Shown here: piece by piece, positions 34,342 through 42,492 of the stretch
How positions within the stretch are numbered: the stretch's first letter is position 1
How the letters are laid out: every line of letters begins with the position of its first letter
Source of the DNA: Caulobacter sp. 17J65-9
Lineage (GTDB): Bacteria > Pseudomonadota > Alphaproteobacteria > Caulobacterales > Caulobacteraceae
Assembly: GCF_010975005.1 (NCBI RefSeq)
Contig: NZ_JAAIVC010000011.1
Span: 1 to 49,914 of the forward strand
Reading direction: 5' to 3'
Length of the DNA: 49,914 nucleotides
Made by a program: the position numbers and the translations under genes
The notes under the pieces: model-generated
The model's database searches: none
Told to the model about the DNA's origin: nothing
What the model saw: the letters and a program-made list of their open reading frames with translations, nothing else

Positions 34342-34992
34342 TCAGGCGGCGGCCAGCTCCAGCGCCTTGTCGATGGCCAGCACCAGGCCTTCCGGCCGCT
34401 CGGCCCCCGACACCGCCAAGCGGCCGCCGAAGATGAAGAACGGCACGCCGGTGACGCCCATGCGCGCGGCCATCTCGTACTCGCGGGTGACCAGGTCGGC
34501 GCCTTCGCCGGACTTCAGCCACTCCAGCATGCCCTCGCGGTTCAGGCCGGCCTGGGCGGCCACGTCGGCCAGCACCTCGACGTCGCCAATGTCGCGCAGC
34601 TCGGTCCAGTAGGCGCGGAACAGCAGGGTGGTCATCAGCGCCGCGTCGCCGCTGGCGCGGGCCCACAGCAGCAGGCGATGCGCGTCCATGGTGTTCGGGA
34701 TCTTGGCGACCTCGCGCAGCTTCATGTCGAGGCCGGCGGCGCTGGCCATGTCGGCCAGGCGGTCGTGCACCTCGTCCAGGCGGGCCTTGTCGGGGAACTT
34801 GGCGGCCAGATGGGCGGCGCGGTCGCGGCCCTCCGCCGGCGTGCTCGGGTCCAGCTGGAACGGCCGCCAGGTGATCGCCGGAACGACGTCAGGGCGCTGT
34901 TCCAGGGCGAGCTGCAGGTGACGCCAGCCCACATAGCACCAGGGGCAGACGAGGTCGGCGACGAAGTCGATGGTCAGCGGCGTCTTGGTCAT
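34342..34992 (-). CDS. DsbA-family oxidoreductase, FrnE type
   Basis: A 216-residue thioredoxin-fold protein of the DsbA/FrnE group. The redox motif is C16-P-W-C19 in FVADLVCPWCYVGWRHL, and the cis-proline loop is GVTGVPFFIFGG. There is no signal peptide, so it acts in the cytoplasm. FrnE-like proteins are thought to be thiol-disulfide isomerases; related 2-hydroxychromene-2-carboxylate isomerases share the fold but lack the CxxC. ATG 34992 starts 15 bp after the popA stop, so it is likely in the same transcript. Confidence 0.92.
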   Translation of the reverse strand: MTKTPLTIDFVADLVCPWCYVGWRHLQLALEQRPDVVPAITWRPFQLDPSTPAEGRDRAAHLAAKFPDKARLDEVHDRLADMASAAGLDMKLREVAKIPNTMDAHRLLLWARASGDAALMTTLLFRAYWTELRDIGDVEVLADVAAQAGLNREGMLEWLKSGEGADLVTREYEMAARMGVTGVPFFIFGGRLAVSGAERPEGLVLAIDKALELAAA

Positions 34993-35007
34993 GACCCGCT
35001 AGATGGA

Positions 35008-36333
35008 TTACCCGGCGCGCCGCTGCAACGTCTCTGCGGCGGCGCGTTCCAGCGCCTGGGCCGGGGTCTCGCCCGGCAGCAGCTGGGCGGTGCCCACCTC
35101 GAACTCGGCCACGAAGGGCGCAAGGCCGGGGCCGGCCTCGAAGGCGGTGCAGCCGATCACCGCGGCGATCCGCTCGCCGACCAGGCGGGCCGCGCCCTGT
35201 GCGGTGGCGGGCAGGGCCAGGGCGAACACCTCCGGCGCCAGGCGCGCGGCGGTGTCTTCTGAGCGCACCAGGCGCGAGATCATCGAGCCGATCTGCGGCA
35301 TGGCCTTGTCCAGCCAGCCGTCATCGCGGGCGCGGGTGACCTCGGGCCGGTCGGCGACCTTGAGCAGGCAGACCGACAGCGGGCGGTTGCGGCCGCGCGC
35401 CGCCGTGGTCAGCTTGGCCAGATGGGCGGCGAACAGGTCGCGCGAGAACAGGCCGGTGGCGGAATCCATGAGGCCCGAGCCGCGGGCCTTGTCCAGCGCC
35501 TCGCGCACGCCGATCTGGCGGCGATAGGCCTTGGCCAGGGCGACGATGCGCTGGGCGGTCTGCATCTCCGGCACGTTCGGCCCGGCGATGTCGGTCACGC
35601 CGCGGTTGAACACCTCGGCCAGGTCCAGCTGGTCGGGCGAACGGACGTAGAGCAGGTTCGGCACGTGGTAGAGGCGCGTGTTGCGCCGCATGCCCGACGC
35701 GATGGCCAGCGCCTCGCCGTGGTCCTCGCCGCCCCACAGCACTACGGCGTCGAACGGCCGGTCGTGCATGTAGTCGAAGGCGGTGTAGGGGGTGAAGGCG
35801 CCCACGACCTCGGCGCCGCACTGCTGCAGGGCGTTGGCCAAGGCCAGGAACTTCGGGGCCGGATCGCCGACGGTCAGGACCTGCACCGGGCGGGCCTGCT
35901 CCTGCGGGGAGGCCAGCGGCGCGTCGCGCTCGGTGAAGGTCTCCTGCCGCAGCTCGAACTCTTCCTCGGCGACGGCCGTGCGGACCAGCTGCTCGAGACG
36001 AAGCGCGATCTGCACCGGGTGCAGGGGCGGGGCCAGTTGCAGGTCGTAGGCGGTCGGGTCCAGCGGCGCGGCCGGCACGCCGATCGCCATCACCGGAATG
36101 CGGCGCGGGGCGCAGGCTTCCTTCAGCCGCCGGCCGAAGTCGTACAGCTCCGGCTCGTGTCCGGCCACGTCGACCACCGCGGCTTCGATTTCCAGATCCT
36201 GCAGCGCCGCCACGGCCGCGAACGGCCCCGAGGCGGTCACGGTGCTCCAGCCCAGCCGGTCGAGCCCCTCGGCGAGGGGGCCGGCCAGACCGTCGTCGGA
36301 CGCCACGATCAGAACCCGCGCGTTCAGCGCCAC
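35008..36333 (-). CDS. popA: PopA-type c-di-GMP effector with degenerate GGDEF domain
   Basis: A 441-residue paralogue of PleD with two receiver domains and a GGDEF-like domain. Receiver 1 (about 5-115) has the phosphoacceptor Asp55 in AAVVDVAG. Receiver 2 (about 150-260) lacks a clear acceptor (DAVVLWGG). In the last domain the diguanylate cyclase motif has become RLAPEVFALALP, so it cannot make c-di-GMP. The inhibitory-site RxxD is kept as R357-S-E-D360. Asp55 and Arg357 are the same positions reported for Caulobacter PopA, which binds c-di-GMP and recruits CtrA to ClpXP at the cell pole during the swarmer-to-stalked transition. Function here is inferred from that orthology. It opens a minus-strand run with a FrnE-like gene and a cupin, and diverges from the CoA-transferase gene. 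Confidence 0.9.
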   Translation of the reverse strand: MALNARVLIVASDDGLAGPLAEGLDRLGWSTVTASGPFAAVAALQDLEIEAAVVDVAGHEPELYDFGRRLKEACAPRRIPVMAIGVPAAPLDPTAYDLQLAPPLHPVQIALRLEQLVRTAVAEEEFELRQETFTERDAPLASPQEQARPVQVLTVGDPAPKFLALANALQQCGAEVVGAFTPYTAFDYMHDRPFDAVVLWGGEDHGEALAIASGMRRNTRLYHVPNLLYVRSPDQLDLAEVFNRGVTDIAGPNVPEMQTAQRIVALAKAYRRQIGVREALDKARGSGLMDSATGLFSRDLFAAHLAKLTTAARGRNRPLSVCLLKVADRPEVTRARDDGWLDKAMPQIGSMISRLVRSEDTAARLAPEVFALALPATAQGAARLVGERIAAVIGCTAFEAGPGLAPFVAEFEVGTAQLLPGETPAQALERAAAETLQRRAG

Positions 36334-36447
36334 CCCTAAATCCCCCAGGCCTCCGCGGCCTGACTGCGGGCGGCGGTGAATCTGCTATGGCGCACACTAC
36401 AGGCGCGCGCGGGTCCCGCAAGCGCGCCAATGGGTTAAGGGGGACGA

Positions 36448-37590
36448 ATGGAGCCGCGCGTGCGATCGGGACCGCTGACCGGCGTCCGGGTGCTGGAGTT
36501 CGCGGGCCTGGGGCCTGCGCCGTTCTGCGGCATGCTGCTGTCCGACCTGGGCGCCGACGTGGTGCGCATCGACCGCAAGGGCGGGGCCAGCCTGCTGGGC
36601 CGGTACGACGTGACCGCGCGCGGTCGCCGCTCCGTGGCTTTCGACCTGAAGCAGCCGGCCTCGATCGAGGCCTGCCTGCAGCTCTGCGAACGCGCCGACG
36701 CGCTGATCGAGGGCTATCGGCCCGGCGTCATGGAACGGCTGGGGCTCGGGCCCGACGTGGTCCTGGGGCGCAATCCGAAGCTGGTCTATGGCCGCATGAC
36801 CGGCTGGGGCCAGAGCGGGCCGCTGGCTCCGCGGGCCGGCCACGACATGAACTACCTGGCGCTCACCGGAGCGCTGCACGCCATCGGCACCGAGGACAAG
36901 CCGGTGCCGCCGCTGAACCTGGCGGCCGACTACGGCGGCGGCGCGCTGTACCTGGCCTTCGGCCTGCTGGCCGGCGTGATCTCGGCGCGCGAGACCGGGC
37001 GAGGGCAGGTGATCGACTGCGCCATGACCGACGGCGCGGCCTCGCTGATGTCGGTGATGTGGGGCCTGAAGGCCGCCGGCATGTGGCGCGACGAGCGGCG
37101 CGCCAACCTGCTGGACGGCGGCGCGCCCTTCTACGACACCTACCAGTGCGCCGACGGCGAGTGGCTGTCGGTGGCCCCGATCGAGCCGCAGTTCTTTGCG
37201 GTCCTGCTCGAGAAGACCGGCGTTTCCGACGTGGACCCGGCCCGGCAGAACGACCCGTCGGCCTGGCCCGACCAGCGCGAGCGCCTCGCCGCCCTGTTCC
37301 GCACCCGCACCCGCGACGAGTGGCGCGCGCTTCTGGAGGACACCGACGCCTGCGTCGCGCCGGTGCTGTCCATGGCCGAGGCCCCGGCGCATCCGCACAA
37401 CCTGGCCCGCGAAACCTACGTCGAGCGCGAGGGAATCGTGCAGCCGGCCCCGGCGCCGCGCTTCTCCGCCACCCCGGGCGCGATCCAGGGACCGCCGCCC
37501 GAAATCGGCCAGCACACGCGCGAAGCTTTGCTGGGTTGGGGATTCGATCCGGCTGACCTCGATCGGCTCGCCGATCAAGGGGCGATTTGA
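36448..37590 (+). CDS. CaiB/BaiF family CoA-transferase, alpha-methylacyl-CoA racemase type
   Basis: A 380-residue class III CoA-transferase family member. The N-terminal block [20 protein letters not shown] and [12 protein letters not shown] resembles alpha-methylacyl-CoA racemases, as do [15 protein letters not shown] and [12 protein letters not shown]. The catalytic aspartate is probably in [18 protein letters not shown], which is the racemase form and makes racemase the better guess over CoA transfer. ATG 36448 follows AAGGGGGAC. It diverges from popA over 114 bp without a recognised element. Confidence 0.92.
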   Translation: MEPRVRSGPLTGVRVLEFAGLGPAPFCGMLLSDLGADVVRIDRKGGASLLGRYDVTARGRRSVAFDLKQPASIEACLQLCERADALIEGYRPGVMERLGLGPDVVLGRNPKLVYGRMTGWGQSGPLAPRAGHDMNYLALTGALHAIGTEDKPVPPLNLAADYGGGALYLAFGLLAGVISARETGRGQVIDCAMTDGAASLMSVMWGLKAAGMWRDERRANLLDGGAPFYDTYQCADGEWLSVAPIEPQFFAVLLEKTGVSDVDPARQNDPSAWPDQRERLAALFRTRTRDEWRALLEDTDACVAPVLSMAEAPAHPHNLARETYVEREGIVQPAPAPRFSATPGAIQGPPPEIGQHTREALLGWGFDPADLDRLADQGAI

Positions 37591-37675
37591 CCAGTATTGG
37601 GACGCTTCTTGGGCGTGTAAGGCTTCGCCGTCGCCGAAAAGCTTGTAGATTTCGGTGAGGGAACGGAGAGGCTTG

Positions 37676-38593
37676 GTGGCGATCGTCAGCCGCGAAAGGG
37701 CGCAGGCCGGTAGGCGCTGGCTGGGCGTGGTGGGCCGCGCCTTAGGCCGTCTCTGGGGCCGCGACGTCATGCTCTACGTCGGCGGCGTGTCGTTCTTCGC
37801 CCTGCTGGCCGTGTTCCCGGCCATGGTCCTGCTGATCGGCCTCTACAGCCAGATCTTCACGCCCGCCCAGGCGGCCGACCAGGCCGCCGCCCTGTCGCAC
37901 ATCGTTCCCGCCGGCGCCCGCGCGATCTTCGAGAGCGAGCTGACCCGGCTGACCCAGACGTCCGTGCGGACCGCTTCGGCCCAGAGCGCATTCGCGGCGA
38001 TCATCGGCGTCTACGCCGCCCATCGCGGGGTGAAGGCCCTGCTGGCCGGCCTGACCTTCATCCACGACGAGGAAGAGCCGCTCGGCTTCGTGCGCTTCAA
38101 CGTGCTCGTCTTCGTCGTCGCCATGGCCGCCTTCGCCCTGTTCACGGTGGTGACGGGCGCGATCGTCACCGCGCGTGTGGTCAAGAAGATGACCGAGACC
38201 GCGCCGCTGCAGCATGTGCTGCCGTTCGACAGCGAGTGGTTGTGGGCCGGCGCGGGCCTGGCGTTCGGCCTGACCGCGCTTTATCGCTACGCCATGTCCC
38301 ACAGCGGCAAGGTGGTCTGGCCGGCGGCGATCACCGGCGGCGTGGCGGCGACCCTGCTGTCGACGGGCGCCTCGGTGGCCTCGGCCTTCTACGTCGACAA
38401 GGTGGTCGTGCTGGGCGCGACCTACGGTTCGGTCGGCGCGGTGGTGGTGTTCCTGATCTGGCTGTCCTGGAACGTGAACGCCATCTTCCTGGGCGGCGCG
38501 CTGGCCACCGAGGTCGAGATCGCGCTCGACGCCTACCAGGCCGAGGCGCGCGGGGTCAGCCTGCAGCCGGCGGAACAGGTCGTCTCACCGTAA
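37676..38593 (+). CDS. YihY/BrkB (UPF0761) family inner-membrane protein
   Basis: A 305-residue multi-pass membrane protein of the YihY/virulence factor BrkB family. It shows about six hydrophobic segments, including VGGVSFFALLAVFPAMVLLIGLY, FNVLVFVVAMAAFALFTVVTG and YGSVGAVVVFLIWLSWNVNAI. The family signature is SFFALLAVFPA with a later SVGAVVVFLIW. Its function is unknown; early claims that BrkB is a ribonuclease (RNase BN) were revised. GTG 37676 is chosen because GGAACGGAGAGG precedes it; GTG 37655 and TTG 37673 are alternatives. Its last 38 bp overlap the end of tusA on the other strand. Confidence 0.9.
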   Translation: MAIVSRERAQAGRRWLGVVGRALGRLWGRDVMLYVGGVSFFALLAVFPAMVLLIGLYSQIFTPAQAADQAAALSHIVPAGARAIFESELTRLTQTSVRTASAQSAFAAIIGVYAAHRGVKALLAGLTFIHDEEEPLGFVRFNVLVFVVAMAAFALFTVVTGAIVTARVVKKMTETAPLQHVLPFDSEWLWAGAGLAFGLTALYRYAMSHSGKVVWPAAITGGVAATLLSTGASVASAFYVDKVVVLGATYGSVGAVVVFLIWLSWNVNAIFLGGALATEVEIALDAYQAEARGVSLQPAEQVVSP

Positions 38594-38810
38594 AGGCAAT
38601 CGCGCGGCCTTCCTCGCGCGTCTCCACCAGTTCGAAGCCGGCCTGCCTCGCGAAGTGCGGCACGTCCACCCGCGCCATAGGATCGTCGGCCAGCAGGGTC
38701 ACCAGGCCGCCGGGCGGGGTGGTCTCCATCGCGCGGCGCAGGCGAAGGGTCGGCGCGGGACAGCGGTGCCCGCGGGCGTCGACCAGGGTGGGGGAGGGCG
38801 ATTCAGTCAC
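38556..38810 (-). CDS. TusA-family sulfurtransferase
   Basis: An 84-residue SirA/TusA/YeeD fold protein. The active cysteine is Cys17 in DARGHRCPAPTLRLRRAM, the CPxP helix of this family. TusA proteins carry persulfide sulfur to tRNA thiolation, molybdenum cofactor or other pathways; no tRNA-thiolation partner gene is adjacent, so the role is open. The C-terminal 12 codons overlap the BrkB-family gene antiparallel. ATG 38810 is 36 bp from the divergent secreted protein gene. Confidence 0.92.
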   Translation of the reverse strand: MTESPSPTLVDARGHRCPAPTLRLRRAMETTPPGGLVTLLADDPMARVDVPHFARQAGFELVETREEGRAIAFTVRRPVPPAAG

Positions 38811-38846
38811 GCTCTTCCCTTAACCGAATCCGGCCATGGTGCGCAC

Positions 38847-39491
38847 ATGGACCCGAGGTCGCGCCGCTTCCTGAACGTTTTCGCCGCCGCCGTGGCGCTG
38901 GCCGCCCTGGCCGCGCCGGGCCGCGCCCAGGCGCCGCGCATGGCGCCCGACTTCTACATGACCGTCGCGGTCGCCGGCTTCGAGCGACCGATGGAGGTGC
39001 GCCAGTCGGGCCTGAAGCGGCGCACCGACGTCGCCACCGGCGCGGTGGTGCAGACCTTCATCGCCGACCGCACCCGCGGCGTGCTGACCGTCATGACCGC
39101 GGCCGGACGCCGGCGGCTGGCCATCCTGTTCCCGCTGCCGCAGCAGGAGGCCAATGCGCCGCTGCCGCTGGACATGTCCATGTTCGCCGAGGCGCGGCTG
39201 AACCGGGTGGGCGCGGCCAACGTCGCCGGCCGGCCCTGCACGGTCTGGCGCTATTCGGGCTATGTCGGCTCCAACGGCACCGCCTGCGCCACCGCCGACG
39301 GCGTGGTGCTGCAGTTCAAGCCGGACGGGCGGCGCACGCCGCTGTTCCAGGCCACCGCCATCACCTTCGCGCGCCAGGATCCCACCTGGTTCAACGTGCC
39401 GCCGGACTACCAGATGGCGGTGCTGCCGGGCGTGGGCGGCAATGCGCCGGCCCTGCGCGCGCCCGCGGCGCCGGCCGTGCCCGCGCGCTGA
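38847..39491 (+). CDS. Secreted protein of unknown function
   Basis: A 214-residue protein with a signal peptide (residues 1-28: RRFLNVFAAAVALAALAAPG then RAQA). The mature part seems beta-rich: FYMTVAVAGFERPMEVRQSG, then repeated strands such as VVQTFIADRTRGVLTVMTAA and a NVAGRPCTVWRYSGY region. The pattern resembles outer-membrane lipoprotein-sorting or DUF4412-type beta folds, but I cannot name the family. The two cysteines (GRPCTVW and GTACATA) could form a disulfide. The C-terminus is Ala/Pro-rich. It probably has its own promoter shared with tusA. Confidence 0.75.
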   Translation: MDPRSRRFLNVFAAAVALAALAAPGRAQAPRMAPDFYMTVAVAGFERPMEVRQSGLKRRTDVATGAVVQTFIADRTRGVLTVMTAAGRRRLAILFPLPQQEANAPLPLDMSMFAEARLNRVGAANVAGRPCTVWRYSGYVGSNGTACATADGVVLQFKPDGRRTPLFQATAITFARQDPTWFNVPPDYQMAVLPGVGGNAPALRAPAAPAVPAR

Positions 39492-39564
39492 ACGAAAGCC
39501 CCGCCGCGGACGTTTCCCGGTCGAGAGCGGCGCCTGGCCGCGGCTTGACGGAAAGGAAGCGGAG

Positions 39565-40452
39565 ATGCCCGCCGCGCGTCCCACCTGGCAGGGGCACCTG
39601 CGCCTCTCGCTCGTGACCTGCCCGGTCGCGCTGTATCCGGCCACGTCCCGGACCGCCGACATTTCCTTCCACCTGATCAATCCGCAGACCAACAACCGCA
39701 TCCGGATGATCACCACCGATCCGGACACCGGCCCGATCGAGCGCTCCAGCCTGGTGAAGGGCTACGAGTTCGAGAAGAACCAGTACGTGCTGTTCACCCC
39801 CGACGAGCTCGACGCGGTGAAGATCGAGAGCACCAAGGTCATCGACATCGAGCGGTTCGTGGACCTGGCCGACATCGACCGCCTCTACTGGAACGACCCG
39901 TACTTCCTGGTGCCCGACGGCAAGATGGCGGCCGAGGCCTACGCGGTGATCCGCGAGGCGATGAGCAAGTCCGAGCGCGTGGCCCTGGGCCGGGTCGTGC
40001 TGCACTCGCGCGAACGGCTGGTGGCGCTGGAGCCGCGCGACAACGGCCTGGTCGCCTACACCCTGCGCTCCCATGACGAGGTGCGCGACCCCGCCAGCGT
40101 GTTCGACAGCATTCCGGAGGCCAAGGCCCCGGCGGCCATGGTCGAGATCGCGACGAAGATCATCGAGCAGTTGGAAGGCCCGTTCGAGCCGGAGATGTTC
40201 CGCGACCGCTATGAGGACGCCCTGCGCGACCTGATCCAGTCCAAGCTGAAGGGCAAGGCCAAGACCATCACCGCGACGGAGCCCGAGGACACCGAGGTCG
40301 ACGACCTGATGGCGATGCTGAAGCAGAGCCTGCAGCGCTCGTCCTCGACCGCGCGCCGCCCGGCCGCCAAGTCCAAGGCGGCCGCCGCGCCCAAGCGCAA
40401 GCCGCCGAGCGAGCCCGCCCGCCGGGCCAGCGGCGGCACGCGCAAGCGTTAG
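39565..40452 (+). CDS. ku: Ku protein for non-homologous end joining
   Basis: Binds double-strand DNA ends as a ring-shaped homodimer. The 295 residues start with the Ku core TWQGHLRLSLVTCPVALYPA, then SFHLINPQTNNRIRM and KGYEFEKNQYVLFTPDELDAVK, which define bacterial Ku. The last about 45 residues are a Lys/Arg/Ala-rich tail (SKAAAAPKRKPPSEPARRAS), typical for DNA bridging in some bacterial Kus. ATG 39565 follows AGGAAGCGGAG. No LigD gene is next to it, although many bacteria pair them. Confidence 0.95.
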   Translation: MPAARPTWQGHLRLSLVTCPVALYPATSRTADISFHLINPQTNNRIRMITTDPDTGPIERSSLVKGYEFEKNQYVLFTPDELDAVKIESTKVIDIERFVDLADIDRLYWNDPYFLVPDGKMAAEAYAVIREAMSKSERVALGRVVLHSRERLVALEPRDNGLVAYTLRSHDEVRDPASVFDSIPEAKAPAAMVEIATKIIEQLEGPFEPEMFRDRYEDALRDLIQSKLKGKAKTITATEPEDTEVDDLMAMLKQSLQRSSSTARRPAAKSKAAAAPKRKPPSEPARRASGGTRKR

Positions 40453-40556
40453 TCGCATTTTCATCGCATCGCCGAGGTTTGTCGCGGCTTGGTCGTGATC
40501 GGATTGCGCCAGCGCGGCCGGCGGCATGAAGTGGCTCCACTGCCAAGGAGCAATTC

Positions 40557-41645
40557 ATGCGTCGCCTGCTGCTGGCCGCCGGCTCGGCCCTGATCACCGC
40601 CTGCGCCGCCGTTCCGGCGCCCGCCCAGACCCCCGCCCAATCCGCCCCGGCGCAGCCGGCCGCGACGGCTCCGGCTCAAGCGCTGGACGCCGCCGAGCGC
40701 CGCCAGGTGGTGGAACAGCTCGCCGCCAAGCTGGACAGCGATTTCGTCTACGCCGAGGTCGGGTCGCGCTACGCCGCCACGCTGCGGTCCAACCTGGCCG
40801 CCGGCGCCTATGACGGTCTGAGCGATCCGGCCGCCTTCGGCGACAAGGTCACCGCCGACCTGCAGGCCGTGTCCAGGGACGGCCACCTGCGTCTGGCCCT
40901 GATGAGCGCCTTCACCGCGCCGCGCCCGGCGCCGGCCGCGGTCGCGGCCGCGCCGGTCAGCACCCGCCCCAGCGGCCCGCCCGGCATGGAAGAGGCGAAG
41001 ATGATCGGCGACGTCGCCTATCTCCGCTTCAACATGTTCCCGCAGGACCCGGCCGTGGCCGAGGCGGCGCGCGCCTTCCTGCTGGCCCACGCCGACGCCA
41101 AGGGGGTGATCATCGACGCGCGCCCGCACCGCGGCGGCGGGTTCGAGGTGATGAACGCCATCCTGCCGCTGCTCTATCCGGAGCGCACCGCGCTGGTCCG
41201 GCTTGAGACGCGCGCGGGCCCCGAGGCCGAGGACCCGGTCGTCGACGGGAAATACTTCATCCAGCAGCCGTCGGCCCCCGCGGTCGTCGTCTGCGACCAC
41301 GTGATCACGCCCGACAAGGCCGAGACGCGCCTGCAGCACGTTCCGGTCTACTACCTGACGTCGGGCAAGACCGCGTCGGCCGGCGAGCACCTGGCGCTGG
41401 CTTTCAAGCGCACTCATCGCGCCGTCCTGATCGGCGAGACCACCCGTGGCGCCGGCCACAGCGGCAGCCTGCAGCCGATCGGTGACCGCTTCGCCGCCTT
41501 CATCCCGGTGGGCCGGACCTTCGATCCCGACACCGGCTGGGACTGGGAAGGCAAGGGCGTCACGCCCGACGTCGCCGTGCCGACCGACCAGGCCCTGGAC
41601 GAAGCCCTGAAGCGGCTGGCGGCGACCGGGGTGAAGACGAGCTGA
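40557..41645 (+). CDS. Secreted S41 (C-terminal processing/tail-specific) protease-like protein
   Basis: A 362-residue exported protein. The N-terminal signal (RRLLLAAGSALITACAAVPA) may also hold a lipobox-like cysteine (ITAC). After a Pro/Ala-rich linker, residues about 45-110 look like the helical cap of IRBP-like S41 proteins (VVEQLAAKLDSDFVYAEVG). The catalytic part has GVIIDARPHRGGG, VYYLTSGKTASAGEHLALA (nucleophile serine and following residues) and IGETTRGAGHSG. It lacks a clear PDZ domain, which is common in this IRBP subgroup. Its substrate is unknown. Confidence 0.85.
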   Translation: MRRLLLAAGSALITACAAVPAPAQTPAQSAPAQPAATAPAQALDAAERRQVVEQLAAKLDSDFVYAEVGSRYAATLRSNLAAGAYDGLSDPAAFGDKVTADLQAVSRDGHLRLALMSAFTAPRPAPAAVAAAPVSTRPSGPPGMEEAKMIGDVAYLRFNMFPQDPAVAEAARAFLLAHADAKGVIIDARPHRGGGFEVMNAILPLLYPERTALVRLETRAGPEAEDPVVDGKYFIQQPSAPAVVVCDHVITPDKAETRLQHVPVYYLTSGKTASAGEHLALAFKRTHRAVLIGETTRGAGHSGSLQPIGDRFAAFIPVGRTFDPDTGWDWEGKGVTPDVAVPTDQALDEALKRLAATGVKTS

Positions 41646-41654
41646 GGCGCTTGG

Positions 41655-42428
41655 CTAGCGGCCCTGGCTCCCGGCGATCAGCGCCGCGCGCTCCTCGCCG
41701 GTCAGCGGCCGCCACATGCCTTCCGGCAGGTCGCCCAGGTTCAGCGGGCCGACGCGCACGCGGTGGAGGTCGACGACGCGCAGGTCGACCAGCTCGCACA
41801 TGCGCCGGATCTGTCGGTTGCGGCCTTCCTTCAGCAGGAAGCGCAGGCGTTGCTCGCCGATCAGGGTGACCTTGGCCGGTTTCAGCTTGCGGCCGTCCAG
41901 CTCCAGGCCGTGGCGTAAGAGGCCGATCTTGCGCTCGGTGATCGGTCCCGAGACCCGGACCAGGTATTCCTTGTCCAGTTCGGAGGTCGGTCCGATCACC
42001 GCCTTGGCCACCACGCCGTCCTCCGAGAGGATCAGCAGGCCGCGGGAATCCAGGTCCAGCCGGCCCACCGGGGCCAGCTTGTGCTCGAAGCCGGGGATGA
42101 CGGCGCTGTCGCCCCACAGGGCGGCCCTGGTCAGCAGCTTCACCGCCGGGATCTGGCCGTGCTCGGGCTGGCCCGAGACGTAGCCGGTCGGCTTGTGCAG
42201 CATCACCGTCAGGCTGGATTCCAGCTTGGACGCGCCGGCGTCGGCGAGCGTCAGGGTCTGGCCGGGCTCGATCTTGCGGCCCGGGTCGGTGACCGTCTCG
42301 CCGTCGATGGAGACCAGCCCCTGGGCGATCAGGCCCTCCGCCTCGCGCCGCGAGCACACGCCGCTCTGCGCCAGCCATTTGTTGACGCGTTGCGGTTCGG
42401 CTTCGTCGTAGCGGCGGGTCCAGGCCAT
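41655..42428 (-). CDS. rRNA pseudouridine synthase of the RsuA/RluF family
   Basis: Isomerises a specific uridine in ribosomal RNA. The 257 residues contain an S4 RNA-binding domain (about 12-60: VNKWLAQSGVCSRREAEGLI) and the catalytic domain. The latter has MLHKPTGYVSGQPEHGQ and the catalytic Asp in PVGRLDLDSRGLLILSEDG, plus KEGRNRQIRRMCELV near the end. The HKPTGYVSGQPE and GPTSELDKEYLV stretches suggest the RluF subgroup (U2604 of 23S rRNA in E. coli) more than RsuA or RluB, but the target is inferred. It lies on the opposite strand to the S41 gene, tail-to-tail, 9 bp apart. Confidence 0.92.
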   Translation of the reverse strand: MAWTRRYDEAEPQRVNKWLAQSGVCSRREAEGLIAQGLVSIDGETVTDPGRKIEPGQTLTLADAGASKLESSLTVMLHKPTGYVSGQPEHGQIPAVKLLTRAALWGDSAVIPGFEHKLAPVGRLDLDSRGLLILSEDGVVAKAVIGPTSELDKEYLVRVSGPITERKIGLLRHGLELDGRKLKPAKVTLIGEQRLRFLLKEGRNRQIRRMCELVDLRVVDLHRVRVGPLNLGDLPEGMWRPLTGEERAALIAGSQGR

Positions 42429-42477
42429 GGTGCTTCCGGAGCGGTGAGGGGGCTTCCGTCTAGGGCCGCCCTCGTCG

Positions 42478-42492
42478 TTCGACAAGCTCAGG
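42478..42492. repeat. TTCGACAAGCTCAGG dispersed-type motif
   Basis: This 15-bp sequence overlaps the stop codon of the ExoX-like gene. On the minus strand it reads CCTGAGCTTGTCGAA. As I recall, this sequence recurs in intergenic regions of many high-GC proteobacteria, usually as half of a palindromic repeat; only one half is seen here. Confidence 0.5.
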
